Assembly (NCBI RefSeq): GCF_001653235.2
Contig: NC_035790.1
Span: forward strand, 2,542,001 to 2,606,000
Direction: 5' to 3'
Length of the DNA stretch: 64,000 nucleotides
DNA from: Pochonia chlamydosporia 170
Lineage: Eukaryota; Ascomycota; Sordariomycetes; Hypocreales; Clavicipitaceae
Below, one piece after another: positions 11,252 through 23,509 of the stretch. Under the pieces are notes generated by a model. It made no database searches, had not been told where the DNA came from, and saw only the letters and a list, made by a program, of their open reading frames with translations. Position numbers and translations under genes: made by a program. Each line of letters starts with the position of its first letter. Positions within the stretch are counted from its first letter, which is position 1.

Positions 11252-12155
11252 ATGGCTGCATCCTCCGAGCCGCTCGCCCAGTTATCTCAGTTACCCAAAG
11301 CAGATGGCTCTGCTTCATTCTCCTATCACGGATATGCAGTCACCGCCGCCGTCAACGGTCCAATTGAGGCGCCCCGCCGTGATGAAAATCCCTTCGAAGC
11401 GCTTGTGGATGTGATTGTCAGACCAGCAGCGGGAGTGGGAGGTAAGGGTCAAAACGTTTCATACTCTTTGAGAAGTCAGTTTCCACGTCTTGATGCTAAC
11501 TGTTCGAGAAAAGGCACTGCAGAGAGGCAGCTCGAGTCAATCTTGCAGGCGGCGATTCGACAACTCATACCCATTCGAAATTTTCCCAGATGCATGATTC
11601 AAGTCACGCTTCAGGTTATGGAAACGCCAGAAAACGCATACCGAAATACCAAACTCCTTCAGCCTCAATTGGTGAGACGCATTATCCCGAAAACTCTGAA
11701 ATCAACCTTTTTCCCGGAGTCGTTTCTGTTGTTCTAACTCTTGCTCTCGTCAGAATCTTGCCATCATCCCTGCCCTTTTCCACGCGGCCATTCTTGGATT
11801 ATTGACTGCTGCAGTTCCTCTCAAGACTATTGCCACTGCTACAACAATTGCAATTTCAGCCGACTCCAACAGTCTGATTGTCGAACCGAGCACAGAATCG
11901 GCCGCCAAGGCCAAGTCTCTTCACGCCTTGGCATTTACGTCTCGTGACGAGCTGCTGCTTGTCGAAAGTTCTGGATCATTCTCGGTTGAGGATTGGAACA
12001 AGATCCTGGAGACGGGACAGAATGTGTGCTGCCGCGAACAAGGATCCAAGCTCGACACAGTAATGTCAGGAGATGGACTCGAGTCGCAGAGCGTAAGGTC
12101 ATTCATCCGGTCTGTCACGGAAACGAAAGCCGCTGCAGATCTGCACTGGAAGTGA
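11252..12155 (+). CDS. RRP46: Exosome core subunit Rrp46
   Basis: Three exons (11252-11441, 11514-11671, 11754-12155) give 249 residues; introns are 72 and 82 nt. The first intron contains the perfect branch point TGCTAAC. The product is an RNase PH-fold subunit of the hexameric exosome ring that processes and degrades nuclear and cytoplasmic RNA; the eukaryotic ring is catalytically inert. Diagnostic features are the opening substrate-like strand (SASFSYHGYAVTAAVNGP), the helix ERQLESILQAAIRQLI, the LQPQLNLAIIPALFHAAILGLL helix region and the closing segment LLLVESSGSFSVEDW. Length agrees with fungal Rrp46. Divergent from RRD1 with 480 bases between starts. Confidence 0.88.
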
Positions 12156-15154
12156 AGTGTGGAAGACCAATAGCTTTACCGAGAATCCCCCCGATACATT
12201 AGCACACGCCAGGGATTGGGGCATAATAACCAGCAGTTCCTGGAACACTCCTTCCACGAAGCGTCGGGCAGAGGAAAGGAGACAGGATGAAGATGCGAAA
12301 CTGAAGCACCTATGGATTAGCCTGTTGAGCGCCTAGGGCGGGGCGTCGTCGGATTGCTGGCTATATTGCATATGCTGCCATAACAGGAGGCTTTCATTCC
12401 CGGGCAGCTTCCCCAATACACGTTAGCATACCTGTTTGCAGTGGCCGAAGCACCAGCCCGCTCGTTTCAGCATCACGTCAAAAATGCTCAAGGGGTCTGT
12501 TCGAAGCTAGACCTTGGCAAACATGAGGCAACTTACAACATAGCCCTCTCGCATTCTCGTCGCCAAGCAATTTGGCAAGCGGAGCTATCAGACCAGTTGA
12601 AAAAAGTTCTGCCAAATGGGGTATATGTGGCAAACAGATGCCTCAAGTTTGGTTTGCATTTTTTTTTATCGTGTAGGTACCAAGTCCCAGGTGCTTGCTA
12701 TAGGGGCTATCGCCCACTGGTGAATCCTCAACAAACTTACTCCCACAATTGAATAAATCACTATCAATCAGCACATTACAATACCTTTTGGCCAACTTGC
12801 TATCATTTGACTCTCGCGACAAACATACTTCAGCCCGGCTGAGATTCACAGCTTAACATCCACAAGCAATACATCTCTCAACTTGTGATAGAAAAAACTA
12901 AGGCGGCGGTAGCAGCGGTTGAGGCACACCAGACTTGGCCTATGCCTGAAGGTTCCAACTTTTGTGACCGTATTATAGTGGCGTAGTGGCGTACAACTCG
13001 ATGTCCCCAAAAGTTGGCACTTTGGCGTCAGAAGCTGAGACGGGCGAGGGTGAGGGGGCATCAAGTCGTCTCACTAAACCCCTACAATGATCCACCACGA
13101 AGCATGGGAATGAAAAGTCCGTTCAATTTGGGGCGAATGAAGATGTGGTCTTGGTATCTGACTCTGCCAGCTGATTCCACAAGACATCGCAAAGGAGCTT
13201 CGATCAATTTCCATGCCCATGCCCATTTGCACCGTCGTCTGTCATATTTCGCACAACACCTTCACAATTGGCGTCCCTTGAATGACTCTCGATTGTCTCG
13301 TTTGAAAACAGGCACGGTCGGAGAAACTGACAGGCTTCCAGCTAGTCGTCTGTTATGTATTCGTGGATGGAGCTCAAGACCCTCGGCTATAACGTCTCAG
13401 GCCAAGCTTCGGGCTTGGTCGTTTGGAGTTTCCACCATGGTGAGGAAAACAAGGTGACATCGAACTGTCAAGCATATTGGTTTGAAAACGGCGGGGGGGT
13501 GAGTTGTAGCATGGTTTATTAGCGGCAAGCTGATACAGCGGCCCGCATCTCGTGCAAAGGGAGTGCCCTAGTTCCACGATCTCTCCTTAGGGGATATCGG
13601 CGCAATTTGGTGCGAGTATTTAACACGCTCAAAGCTTTATTGTCTGCTCATTTCCTAGAACGGGAAGAAGCTTTATCGTCCCTGATTGTCGCTGGTTTGT
13701 TTCCCTATTATTGTTTGTTCTTTGTCAATTTGTGTGTGGCCATTACATTTACACATTCACAGGACGTGGAAGAGCTCTGGTAGTTCTTGCAAGCTTGACT
13801 GATCCTTCCTTGCTAAGTCCTGCGTTCCTGCCCTTCTTGTTCACCTTGAGACACTTTTCCTTGTACCTTTTTGTGTTCTCCTCACACAAATTTTAGCATC
13901 TGGCACCAGGCGCTTTTTTTTTTTTTTGTCTTTTTTATTTCTTATTTTTTTTGTTTTTGTTGCATTTGATATTTTTACCCTCTTCTTTCTGGCGTCTGCA
14001 CCATCTTCCTTCTTTATTGTCAGTACCTCCTCGCTGGCTTTCTCATCCAGCTGTGGGCACCTTCATTTATTGATTCGCCGGCCTGATTAACACCTTGACA
14101 TTGCCGCTGTAATGCTCGTGCATTTCCACGAGCACCAGACTGGATACTATTGATCCCACCAGTCATTTAGTGGCGGCGAGGTGCATATGGTCACCTCTAA
14201 CCAACACTGGAATCACAAAGCTGCAGGACAGACTGATATAGCCCTATAGCTGCCGTGCTTGGTCATCAGCTGTCACGGATTGGATTCATCCGAGACGAAA
14301 CTGATTTGCTCATCTACGCCACAGTGCAACCGTGTCTGCGGCCCTGAATACTCATCACAACCGACACCCAATAACCGCGATATCCAAACCCTCGGCTACC
14401 CCAGTCGTGCGAGGTCCCCCGCAGCAGCCATCATCAACAGCATCAACACGTGTTTCCTTGCAGCTGGGCTGCCCAACATTCTCTCACGACCCCAGCTTGA
14501 TATCACCTTGGGTTATTTTGGCACGAGGTGGTGTGAGAGAGACACGTTGAAATCTGGTAAGTCATGATACAAAACCCGCAACGGAACCAAATCCGGCCAT
14601 CACAAAAATGCGGAGTTGCCATCCTGTCAATGAGGGGAGGCAGAGCAGCTGGACCAAATGTGCCGCTTTGTCCCGCAGCATCCGACAAAGCCATACTGAG
14701 CATGCATGTGTCACAGTGGACGCGGGCGATTGCTGACGTTAAACCTTCCGACAGGCTCTCGTTACCCGGCATTAACTCCCGGAACGGTGCAACAGCAACA
14801 AAGGGCGGGCGTCCGCAGAGCCTCGGAAGAACTCCAAAAAGAACAAGCAGCGAAGTTTCGACGTCATTTGCGTTCCCCACTTGCAGCCTGCAGCCTGTTG
14901 CTTTCTGTCAGGCGTGTCTGTGTGTGTCTGAACTGTGAACCCCATTGTCGGCACCACGCACATTCCTTCCTTGGTGCTCTGTTCAACTCGGCGATTGGTT
15001 TCGGAGTTTGGTGATCCCACACCCCAAGCCCGAGTGTTGTTCCAGGCCAACCACACAGCATCCCACCCTCCGGAGTTTGTGAAGATTAGGCCGGATTACT
15101 AGCTGTTTTTGTTGCATTTGTCAATCGTTTTTCTTTTGGGAGGGTAAGCCACAG
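12156..15154. other. 3 kb intergenic region upstream of NAD kinase
   Basis: No gene is supported here; ORFs up to 147 codons lack domains and overlap on both strands. The segment 13.7-14.0 kb is strongly T/pyrimidine-rich on the plus strand, with a T14 run at 13914-13927 and further T-runs to about 13970. Such tracts are typical of fungal promoters or long 5' leaders, so much of 13.7-15.15 kb may be promoter and 5' UTR of the NAD kinase. No tRNA or transposon signature was seen. Confidence 0.5.
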
Positions 15155-16999
15155 ATGCCTTTCGCCATGACCTCCGAAGGGGTCTTGTCACCTACGGCAC
15201 TCCACCCCGCGATTGGTGGCCCTCAAGATTGCGAATCCCAGGCTTCCCAAGATACTAATAAGGCCGGCATCCTTGACCGCCGCAAACCATCCAGCGCTGT
15301 GCAACAACTCTCCTTGAACACGGCCAACGCATCGCCCTCTGTGGACGACCGGCGTACTCCATCCACTGCTGTTCCGGCCTTGGGTGGTGAATCCTCAACT
15401 TCACTCACCTCTGATCACTCTGATAATACTTGGCCTTGGGTGGCAGCACCAACCCAGGAGTCCCAATTCAGTCACCGACGGAGCGCACCGTCTTGCGACT
15501 CCATTCCCCGTCAGACGATTATAAAGGCATTGGCAACCGTTAGCCGGAAAAGCAAACCCGAAGCCCTCTCGCTCGACAACATGCTTGCGACAAAGATTGC
15601 CGCCGACGCCGCCCCTGGCTCTGCAGCGTCGTCGCAGAGACTCGCGGATGCCCTCCAGGATTTAGCCCGAAAACAGTCTACGCCTACAACGGCCTTGACA
15701 GCCATGAAATCACCATGCTTTTACCACCAGAGATTTGACGATGCAGTTGACATTCAAAAGGTGTTGGAAGAAATCAAGAATGACGAGTGGATGTCGCATT
15801 CACGACTAGTTCAGACGGCCACCGGCGTTCGAGAAGTCTCCAAGCAGTTGCAACGTCGCCCCATCAAGCGAGCCGTGCGCAATGTCATGATTGTCACCAA
15901 GGCCCGAGACCACCAGCTCGTGTACCTGACCCGTGAACTTACCACTTGGCTACTACGAACCCCACGATACGGTTCAGATTTAGGAGTCAATGTCTATGTC
16001 GACGCAAAATTGCGCAGCTCAAAGAGGTTTGATGCATCGGGCATCCTGGCAGAGAACCCTCGATTCGAACACATGCTCAAATACTGGACCCCGGACCTGT
16101 GCTGGAGTCAACCGGAAAAGTTTGACCTAGTTCTCACTCTCGGAGGTGACGGGACCGTTCTGTTCACGTCATGGCTCTTTCAACGGATTGTTCCGCCAGT
16201 ATTGTCGTTTAGCCTTGGCTCTTTGGGTTTCATGACGACATTTGAGTTCGAAAAGTACAAGTCACATCTGAATCGAGTCATGGGGGATGATGGTATGAAA
16301 ATCAACCTGCGGATGCGGTTTACGTGCACTGTGTGGAGGCACGATGCCGAGGGTGGCCACGTTGACGAGGGGGAGCAATTCGAAGTTCTCAATGAGCTCG
16401 TTATTGATCGTGGCCCGTCGCCCTATGTTTCCAACTTGGAACTCTATGGCGATGACGAGCTTCTCACAGTCGTCCAAGCAGACGGCTGCATCTTTTCTAC
16501 TCCGACAGGATCCACGGCGTATTCATTGTCAGCCGGAGGATCTCTCGTCCACCCCGACATACCAGCTATTCTCTTGACACCCATCTGCCCGCACACCCTG
16601 TCGTTCCGGCCCATGGTACTATCAGATACCATGGCCCTGAGGGTCGCCGTACCCCGCAACTCTCGGGCTACTGCGTATTGCGCTTTTGACGGCAAAGGTC
16701 GAATCGAATTGAGACAAGGCGATCACGTTACCATTACCGCCTCACAGTACCCGTTCCCCACGGTCACCCGCACCGATACAGAGTGGTTCGATAGTGTCAG
16801 CAGAACGCTGCGCTGGAACGTCCGGGCGGCGGCACAGAAGCCCTTTGACCCCAGCGCTGCTTCTGATGGCATGCTTTCTTTCGACGAGGATGATGGTTCA
16901 TGTTGGGATATAGACACGGACAGCGCATACTTTCCCAGTGAAGAAGGGAGCGTCAGCGCCAGTCCGATTAGGCGACAGATGAGCATGCTGGGATTATAA
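15155..16999 (+). CDS. NAD(H) kinase, Utr1-like
   Basis: Intronless, 614 residues. ATP-dependent NAD kinase, making NADP from NAD. The first 180 residues are Ser/Pro/Thr-rich and probably disordered, as in fungal Utr1-type enzymes. The catalytic region starts near residue 240. It contains LGGDGT around 328-334 (the family GGDG nucleotide-binding and catalytic motif), then SLGSLGFMT, NELVIDRG, the PTGSTAYSLSAGG segment (the second conserved NAD kinase motif), and a beta-sandwich ending near ITASQYPFPTV. A Ser/Asp/Glu-rich tail follows. No mitochondrial presequence is apparent, so a cytosolic Utr1-like enzyme is more likely than a Pos5-like one. A second ATG four codons downstream could also serve. 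Confidence 0.93.
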   Translation: MPFAMTSEGVLSPTALHPAIGGPQDCESQASQDTNKAGILDRRKPSSAVQQLSLNTANASPSVDDRRTPSTAVPALGGESSTSLTSDHSDNTWPWVAAPTQESQFSHRRSAPSCDSIPRQTIIKALATVSRKSKPEALSLDNMLATKIAADAAPGSAASSQRLADALQDLARKQSTPTTALTAMKSPCFYHQRFDDAVDIQKVLEEIKNDEWMSHSRLVQTATGVREVSKQLQRRPIKRAVRNVMIVTKARDHQLVYLTRELTTWLLRTPRYGSDLGVNVYVDAKLRSSKRFDASGILAENPRFEHMLKYWTPDLCWSQPEKFDLVLTLGGDGTVLFTSWLFQRIVPPVLSFSLGSLGFMTTFEFEKYKSHLNRVMGDDGMKINLRMRFTCTVWRHDAEGGHVDEGEQFEVLNELVIDRGPSPYVSNLELYGDDELLTVVQADGCIFSTPTGSTAYSLSAGGSLVHPDIPAILLTPICPHTLSFRPMVLSDTMALRVAVPRNSRATAYCAFDGKGRIELRQGDHVTITASQYPFPTVTRTDTEWFDSVSRTLRWNVRAAAQKPFDPSAASDGMLSFDEDDGSCWDIDTDSAYFPSEEGSVSASPIRRQMSMLGL

Positions 17000-17696
17000 G
17001 AGTGATGAAACCAGGACGATGTCTCTTGTTTATCAAAGAGAATACAGAATATTATGAATCTAGATATGACGCTTTTGAATGGATGGAGCGGTGGAGTCAA
17101 GTGGCAAGCATTTGGCCGGATCTTTGGTTATAGAATCTCATGCATTTAGAGACGAAGCGTTCGTTATACCCAAGCATAACAAGCGAGCACAATAATACAA
17201 TCAGCCGTAACACGGCAGGCACTCAAACACTGTCATTTACAAGGCGCACCAGACAAATTCACACATCAACAAGACCGAGTACAGTACAGTCAGGGCGCAG
17301 CAACAAGCAAATGTGATTGACATTTGTACCGTCCAGTCCATGCCTACCATGCCATGCCATGCCATGCCACACACCCCCACCTCCCTTGCGCCGAAAGATA
17401 AAGTTCGCCATCCCGCCATACTAGCCCCCTAGTCCTAGTCCATACATCAAAACGCAGTATGACCCAACATGTCCAAAGAGAAAGATCCCTCCAGCGAAAA
17501 CGTAAACCCAAGCAGCTCATTCAACATGAAAACGAAGAGGAAGAGGTAGAAAAAAAACAAATATAACTCCACCATCCATACCGAGCAAAGAAAGAGTCAA
17601 AATCAGAAAGTAAATGATTCATCAACACCTGTGCTCATGTAACCCCGGTCTGATATACAGTAGTTGCACATTTTGTCATTACCATGAGTGGAAATT
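17000..17696. other. Convergent intergenic region
   Basis: 3' ends of NAD kinase (plus) and the homeobox gene (minus) face each other. A CCATG pentanucleotide repeat lies at 17347-17369. Nothing else is recognisable. Confidence 0.5.
17347..17369 (+). repeat. (CCATG)4.6 tandem repeat
   Basis: Four perfect CCATG units plus CCA. It lies in noncoding DNA between convergent 3' ends. Confidence 0.9.
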
Positions 17697-19586
17697 TCAT
17701 CTCCAGGCGCCTTGGCTCAAAGACAAGAGACCGGCCACGCAGTCCATGTCCGGTTTTTTACTAGGACTTACATCCCCGCGCATAAACTTTTCAACATCGT
17801 CCTCTCGAGATCGTCGCCCGTCCTCGTAAATTTCAATGGACTTGGATCCCAGTGGGGATGGTGCAGTTTGAGAACGATTAGACAGCATGGCTGGACCGCG
17901 GTGGTCTTGTAAGACGCGGCCTAGACGGCGGGGGTTCTGTGTCTTGACTGCCGACGCGGGAAGAGGACGACGGCGGTGGTGATCTTCATCGGGAGACCAG
18001 TTTTCCTTGTCGGAGTCGGTGGGGGACACCAGCATCGAAACCTTGACCTTGCCAGCGTCTCGCTTCTCAGCGTCCTGGTCATTGGACTCAAGGCGCGCAA
18101 AGGTAGAGCCTGTCCGGGTGAGCTTTGCCTTTTTCGCTTGACGCTGCGGGGCGCGGGATACAGACGCGTTGCGCTTAGTCGAGCTGGGTTGTAAGATGGC
18201 GCTGGATGAGCGGAGGAGGCTGATGGCGGCAATGGCAGAGCCGTTGGACTCGTTTTCCGCCTGGGCGGTCAATTCGTCTCTCCTCTCAGAGTCGGCGCAC
18301 GATTCCCACGCTTGGACGTCCCGGGAGCGTCCGCGGGCGAGACGGGGAGGTAGGGAGTTTGTTAGAGCCGAGATGGGCGGCAGGGTGATGCTCGGTAGGG
18401 CGGATTGACTTCTTGATAGACCAGTTCTTTGGCGTGGCTGGGGTCCTGACGACGGCGTCGTGGGTGGTGTAGGTCGTGTGGGAGAGGATGCTTGGTTGGA
18501 AATGAGCTCAGCCTTGCCTTCTAGTGAGAGAGACAGTCGCACATGGGACTGGGATTTGTTTTGGCTGTGCGTCTTGTCTGACGAGGCGGACGGGAATGAT
18601 TCCAACCTGGTAATGTCAGTGTTAGTCTATACGGTTCAACACGGCGTCAAAGTCAGAGGGCATGCACATACCTTGGAGAATCGTCCGCACCACGCCCCAA
18701 GGTCGAAGGCGTGGAAAATGAGCTCCCCAAGTTCCAGCGGTTAGCAAGATACCCAACCGAGCTTGAAAACGAATGGTTCATAGGCTCCGAGTCCTGGCTC
18801 CTCTGTGAAGACGGGACCTCTTGGCTCTGCGGTGGTGAAGCATCATCATCATGGCCTGTACCACCAGGCCGGGGCGTGGCAATGGCTGCTTCGGAGTACG
18901 ACCTCGTGAGCTCGGGTCTGGTCTGTGTTGTAAATGCCGGTGACACGGGCCGGTGGTCGGCAGACCGTGAAGAAGCCGGATCCGAAGACGGGAAGCTTCT
19001 CTCGGAGTCGATACGAGCGGCCATGGGGTCCGAAGATGGTACGTGATGCATGCCTCCGAAGCGGAGGGCCGCGAGTTCCTCCGGGGAGAGGGGACGCGAT
19101 TTCCTTCGGTCGTTTTGCCGGCGGTTTTGGAACCAAATCTACGAGGTCAGTTTGTCATGTTTGAAGGGTGGTTGTTTACGCGTTGTTGCAAAGATAATAA
19201 TAATAAGGATTGCCATATTACTTTGTGGCTAGAACATACCTGGACTTCCTTCTCATTTAGCGAGACGCGGTCTACAATGTCTTGACGCGCCTGCTTATCT
19301 GGTTTGGGGTTATTTCTGTAGGCTTCTTCCAAAACCATTTTGTCCTTGGCACTGCAAGTTCAATTGGCCTTGTTAGCCCCGTCATAGACGGCGTTGAGAA
19401 TTGTATGGGAAAAATCAAAACATACGCGGTCCTCTTCCTCTTGCCTTTGGGATGTTTCTCCACCTCGACGCCTTGAGCGTACGATTCGTCCCCCGCGCTC
19501 AACACACTTGACATTGTAGAATCATGTCGACTGGGTGATGAGCTGGCTGTTTGCTGCTCGGGCGAGGCAGAAGGCTTTGTCGACAT
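17697..19586 (-). CDS. Homeodomain transcription factor, Yox1/Yhp1-like
   Basis: Four exons (19586-19426, 19351-19240, 19138-18672, 18606-17697) give 549 residues. The homeodomain spans about residues 49-110 and is assembled across three exons. It starts at KRKRTAAKDKMVLEEAY and has NPKPDKQARQDI in helices 1-2. Recognition helix 3 reads VQIWFQNRRQNDRRK, with the invariant W, F, N and R. The rest is Ser/Pro/Thr-rich with many basic-residue and SP sites, and ends with MLVSPTDSDKENWSPDED and other acidic motifs. In yeast, Yox1 and Yhp1 repress genes at the M/G1 boundary; in filamentous fungi such proteins affect conidiation. Both roles are family knowledge, not seen here. The intron before helix 3 is in the same place in many fungal homeobox genes. 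Confidence in homeodomain is high, in the Yox1 assignment moderate. Confidence 0.87.
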
Positions 19587-22427
19587 TTGGGTGCGAGTTG
19601 TTTTGACGACGGCGGCGGGGAGAGGCGGTATGTACGGATGGTGGTGGTGGCTCGTTGACGATGGCGTTTCAAATGTCGTAATGCATTACTGGGCTGGGCT
19701 CCTGTTTTGTCGGGGGTATAACTATATCCAGCTCGAAAGGGACAGGGGAAGAAGAAGAAATACAAAAAGCCCAAGAGAATTGAAAAGCAAAGGGAATGGG
19801 GGTAGAAGGGCCAAGGTAAGGTTTATGAGAGGCAGAGGCAGAGGCAGAGGCACTGGAAGCGTGTAAGCGTGTATGTATGTACGTGGGACGTGGACGTGGA
19901 GTAAATGGATGGACCAGTCTGGTCAAGTTGAATTGACATGGGAATGGACAAGGAATGATGCAGTCTGGTGCACTGCTCCTGCCGCACCGCCCAAGGTTCC
20001 TCTATCCAGTCCATGTCTCGTGCTGTGCTGCCCGAGACGAAACCCACTTGCGCACACTCAACCGGAACCAGGGGGTGTACATTCAAGTTACAACATGAAT
20101 ACGATACTTTAGACATCGACTCCAACCTTTTGGTTGCTGCCTTTGACCTCCTACCTTTAACCTGCATAAACCAGCAGCCCATTATTGTACAACATGCAGC
20201 ATCTGTGCATGCAATTAAATCTCACATCTATTCCCAGTCGCCCTGTGTTCCCACGGCGCCTGCTGTCTCTCCCACCTGCAAGTACCTGTGCACGTACTCC
20301 GTACATCTGGTACCAGACCATTCTCCCACTTCTCATACGCACACAAAATATGTCTGCCCCATGAAACGGCAAATCACGTCGCGCGCCTGGCGTACCTCCG
20401 TCCCAAACAGGAAACATGTCAACACGCGTTGCACGTGCAGCAACTGATTTCACCACCCAAATGGCACCCATCCAAAAACACAACAGTCAAGTCACACAAA
20501 TACCTCTCTTTTAAAAGCGACCCATTGAATTGGAAAGCAAGAAATAAATAAAGTGGCTGTTCGTTGCCACGCCCCCCGCGAAGAGAACCCAAATCAATTT
20601 ACTCCGTACTTATGGCTGGGTTCGTCCACTATTTTTTTTTCTTGTTCTCGGCAAGGGGGCGTGGTGACAAGGATGCGCTCTTTTTGCAACTCTTATTTAC
20701 CCGCTTCTTTGTCCACGCGTTTTTTGGGCACCAGACACATCAAATAACAAAACAACTTTAGATCCCTGGTGCTTTTGAATCTGTGCGTCGTTCTGTTGCT
20801 TTGCTACTATCATGTCAATGCATTCACCGTGTACGGTTCGTCTCTAACTACCAAAATACCTCGTCTATTCCGGCTCTATCATTTCGCTACGTGCTTTAAT
20901 CGTAAAATACTTTGACTTCCCTTGCCGTAGGGCTGTTTTGATTCAAACAAATTCTGAATCCGTCGTCATCTTCCCTCCTAGACTCTCACTCAATTGCCAC
21001 GCCTCAATGTTTTGATTCCCACCCAACCCTGCATCGTGAGAATGAACCATCCGCCTTCTAACCCCAATGTGTTCAATCTCAATCCCCTTCACCGATCTTT
21101 GGACCCCGCCGAACGCGAACAGACGCGGGAACATTGAACCAAAGACGTTATTCGCACGCCCATCCATGCCCCTGTCTGCTGCATGTGCAGGGACCTCAAC
21201 CGACCTCTTGATTTATCGAGCATCGTAATTGACTATTTTTTTTTTCGGGCTGGCTTTCTTGTCACGATCCCATTATCCATGTATCATTTGGCGTGAGCAC
21301 AAACAGTATGCAGCGAGGTCACGAGGGCATGTCCAACGTCCGCAGCCGAACTCGGGCATCAGGCACAATTTGTCTCCATGTCTGGCCATTGGCTTTAACG
21401 CTCGTGTGATTTAACTGCAAGCCAGTCCTCTCTTCTAGATTGACCATGCCTCTTGCTGTTCAGCGACGAAATCAAAAACATGGAATGCTTTCGCTGATGG
21501 AGCCAGTAAGACCATCTAGCGACATCATGCTTCCACGGCTCACGAATGGCGCCGAAATTAATTACTTTAATCTTCTGTCTCACATCTTTGTCTTGCAATT
21601 AAAACTGCGGTGCTTATTTGCGTCATGTTTTGGACCAGTGATTGAGGCTGACCATGTTAGTCTCTGTATGGGTGGTTTGTTTTGTCTTTGGGCTGCAGAC
21701 TTCCATCAATTCGAACATCACAGCATCTCCAGTTCACCGCCACTACAGGAACAACAAATGCAAGGCGTAGTTGTCGGAACATATCACCGAGACAAGCGTA
21801 AATTAAAAGTCCAGGCAAGATAAAAGAGATGGACTGAAAGCAATAGATGTACCAAACAGTTAAATTTGTTGTCGGGGACTCCCGTACGGGGTAAGGGTAG
21901 GCCGGTTTTGATGCTGCCAACCTGCCTGCCCATGGCGACGCAGGTTGTTGGAGTCAGGAAGTTCAATTAACGACCAATACCTATGTGGACGAACCATTGC
22001 CACTGTTGACCGGATATCCAATAGCACAGTCTGTTCTCACACGGAGGAGGTGTCTACGTCACTGTGCGTCACGGCCAACGACGAGCCCAACTCCGTGGCA
22101 TCACCGTTCCATGCGTGCAAAATTCAAACTGCCTCAGCATCTCAACTTGGCAAGAGTTATTTTAATGTAGTCTAACTAAAGTGTTTGCTGCTATTTTTTG
22201 CAGCGATGCCGCGATGTTACCCCAACCGAGGTATAATGGGCATGGGTTCGCCCTCTCCAATCACGCTCTTTAAAACTTAATAATTCCTGTCCCTGTATCA
22301 TAAATGGTCATCCCGGCCGCACCGCACATGGACCACCCTCAATAGACGAAGACGGCCGATTCCAAGCTGGGCCATATCGTAATTTCCCCTCCGACATTGG
22401 TAATTACCCTGTAGACGGCCAATGCAT
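19587..22427. other. 2.8 kb upstream region of the homeobox gene and 3' flank of Ran
   Basis: A long interval before the homeobox start. It holds a (GAGGCA)4 repeat at 19829-19852 and an inverted GACCAGTCTGGTC palindrome near 19914-19926. Long T-runs near 20631-20641 and 21236-21244 suggest an extended promoter or 5' leader. No ORF here carries a recognisable domain. No RNA gene was identified. Confidence 0.5.
19829..19852 (+). repeat. (GAGGCA)4 tandem repeat
   Basis: Four perfect hexamers, 243-266 bases upstream of the homeobox ATG, probably in its leader or promoter. Confidence 0.85.
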
Positions 22428-23509
22428 TTACAAGTCATCGTCAGAAAGCTCACCGGGCAGGGGCTGAGCGGCGGCAGTCTCCATCTCCTTGCGGTATTCC
22501 TCCATGAGAGCCTCGTCGACCTGGGCAGTGGGGGGAGCCAGAGCGGGAGCGGCAACAAACTCCTGTGCGACAAAAATGTGGTTAGTCACTCGATGCTACC
22601 ATGATATAGTGATAGTCTATAGTCAAAGAAGGGGGAGTTTTGTCGCACCAGCTGGGGGTTGCCAACGAGCTTGCGGGCCAACCAGAGGAAGGGCTTCTCG
22701 AAGTTGTAGTTGGACTTGGCAGAGATATCGTAGTACTGGAGGTTCTTCTTGCGGTGGAAGGTGATGGTCTTGGCCTTGACCTTGCGCTCCTTCACGTCGA
22801 CCTTGTTACCGCAGAGGACGATGGGGATGTTCTCGCAGACACGGACGAGGTCACCTAGTGGGCTGTTAGAAATGGCTGGGTCTTGAGCAGAGAGCTTGTT
22901 TCGGGGCAAAGCATACGGTGCCAGTTGGGAACGTTCTTGTAGGTGATACGAGAGGTGACATCGAACATGATGATACCGCACTGTCCGTTAATGTAGTATC
23001 CATCACGGAGACCACCGAACTTCTCCTGACCGGCGGTATCCCAGACATCGAACTGGATGGGACCAAAGTTCTAACAATGATAATTAGCGCGGCTGTTCGT
23101 CAAGCTCGGGTGATGGATGGGTTGCTCCCAGTGCCCTGGGCGAAAGGGCGGGGAATATCGTCACTCACGGTGGTGAAGCCAAGAGGGTGAACGTCGACAC
23201 CGAGGGTAGCAATATACTTCTTCTCGAATTCACCAGTCAAGTGACGCTTGACAAAGGTGGTCTATGAGAAAAGCCACAAGTTAGTACAAAGACGTAAACG
23301 TAACCGTGATCGAAATGGCGGTCGTGGTTTTTTTTGCATCGCGGCTAGGCGGGGTAGATAACCCATTGGATATCCACCAGTCCGTCCCAGAACCCAAAGC
23401 GATTCCAAAGGCGACCATTGCCAAACAATCAATCTCTTCGACGAACCTTTCCGGTACCACCGTCACCGACAAGCACGAGCTTGAAAGTGGGAGTCTGCTG
23501 CTCAGCCAT
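22428..23509 (-). CDS. GSP1: Ran GTPase (nuclear transport)
   Basis: Five exons (23509-23447, 23261-23169, 23070-22917, 22854-22649, 22562-22428) give 216 residues, the normal Ran length. Ran-GTP drives nuclear import and export through importin-beta family receptors and organises spindle and envelope assembly. Motifs in order: P-loop GDGGTGKTT at 15-23, switch I with GVDVHPL, switch [22 protein letters not shown] for guanine specificity, [12 protein letters not shown], and the acidic C-terminus ending DDDL that is unique to Ran. The first intron splits the P-loop right after its lysine. Intron sizes run from 62 to 185 nt. One of the most secure calls in the window. Confidence 0.97.
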
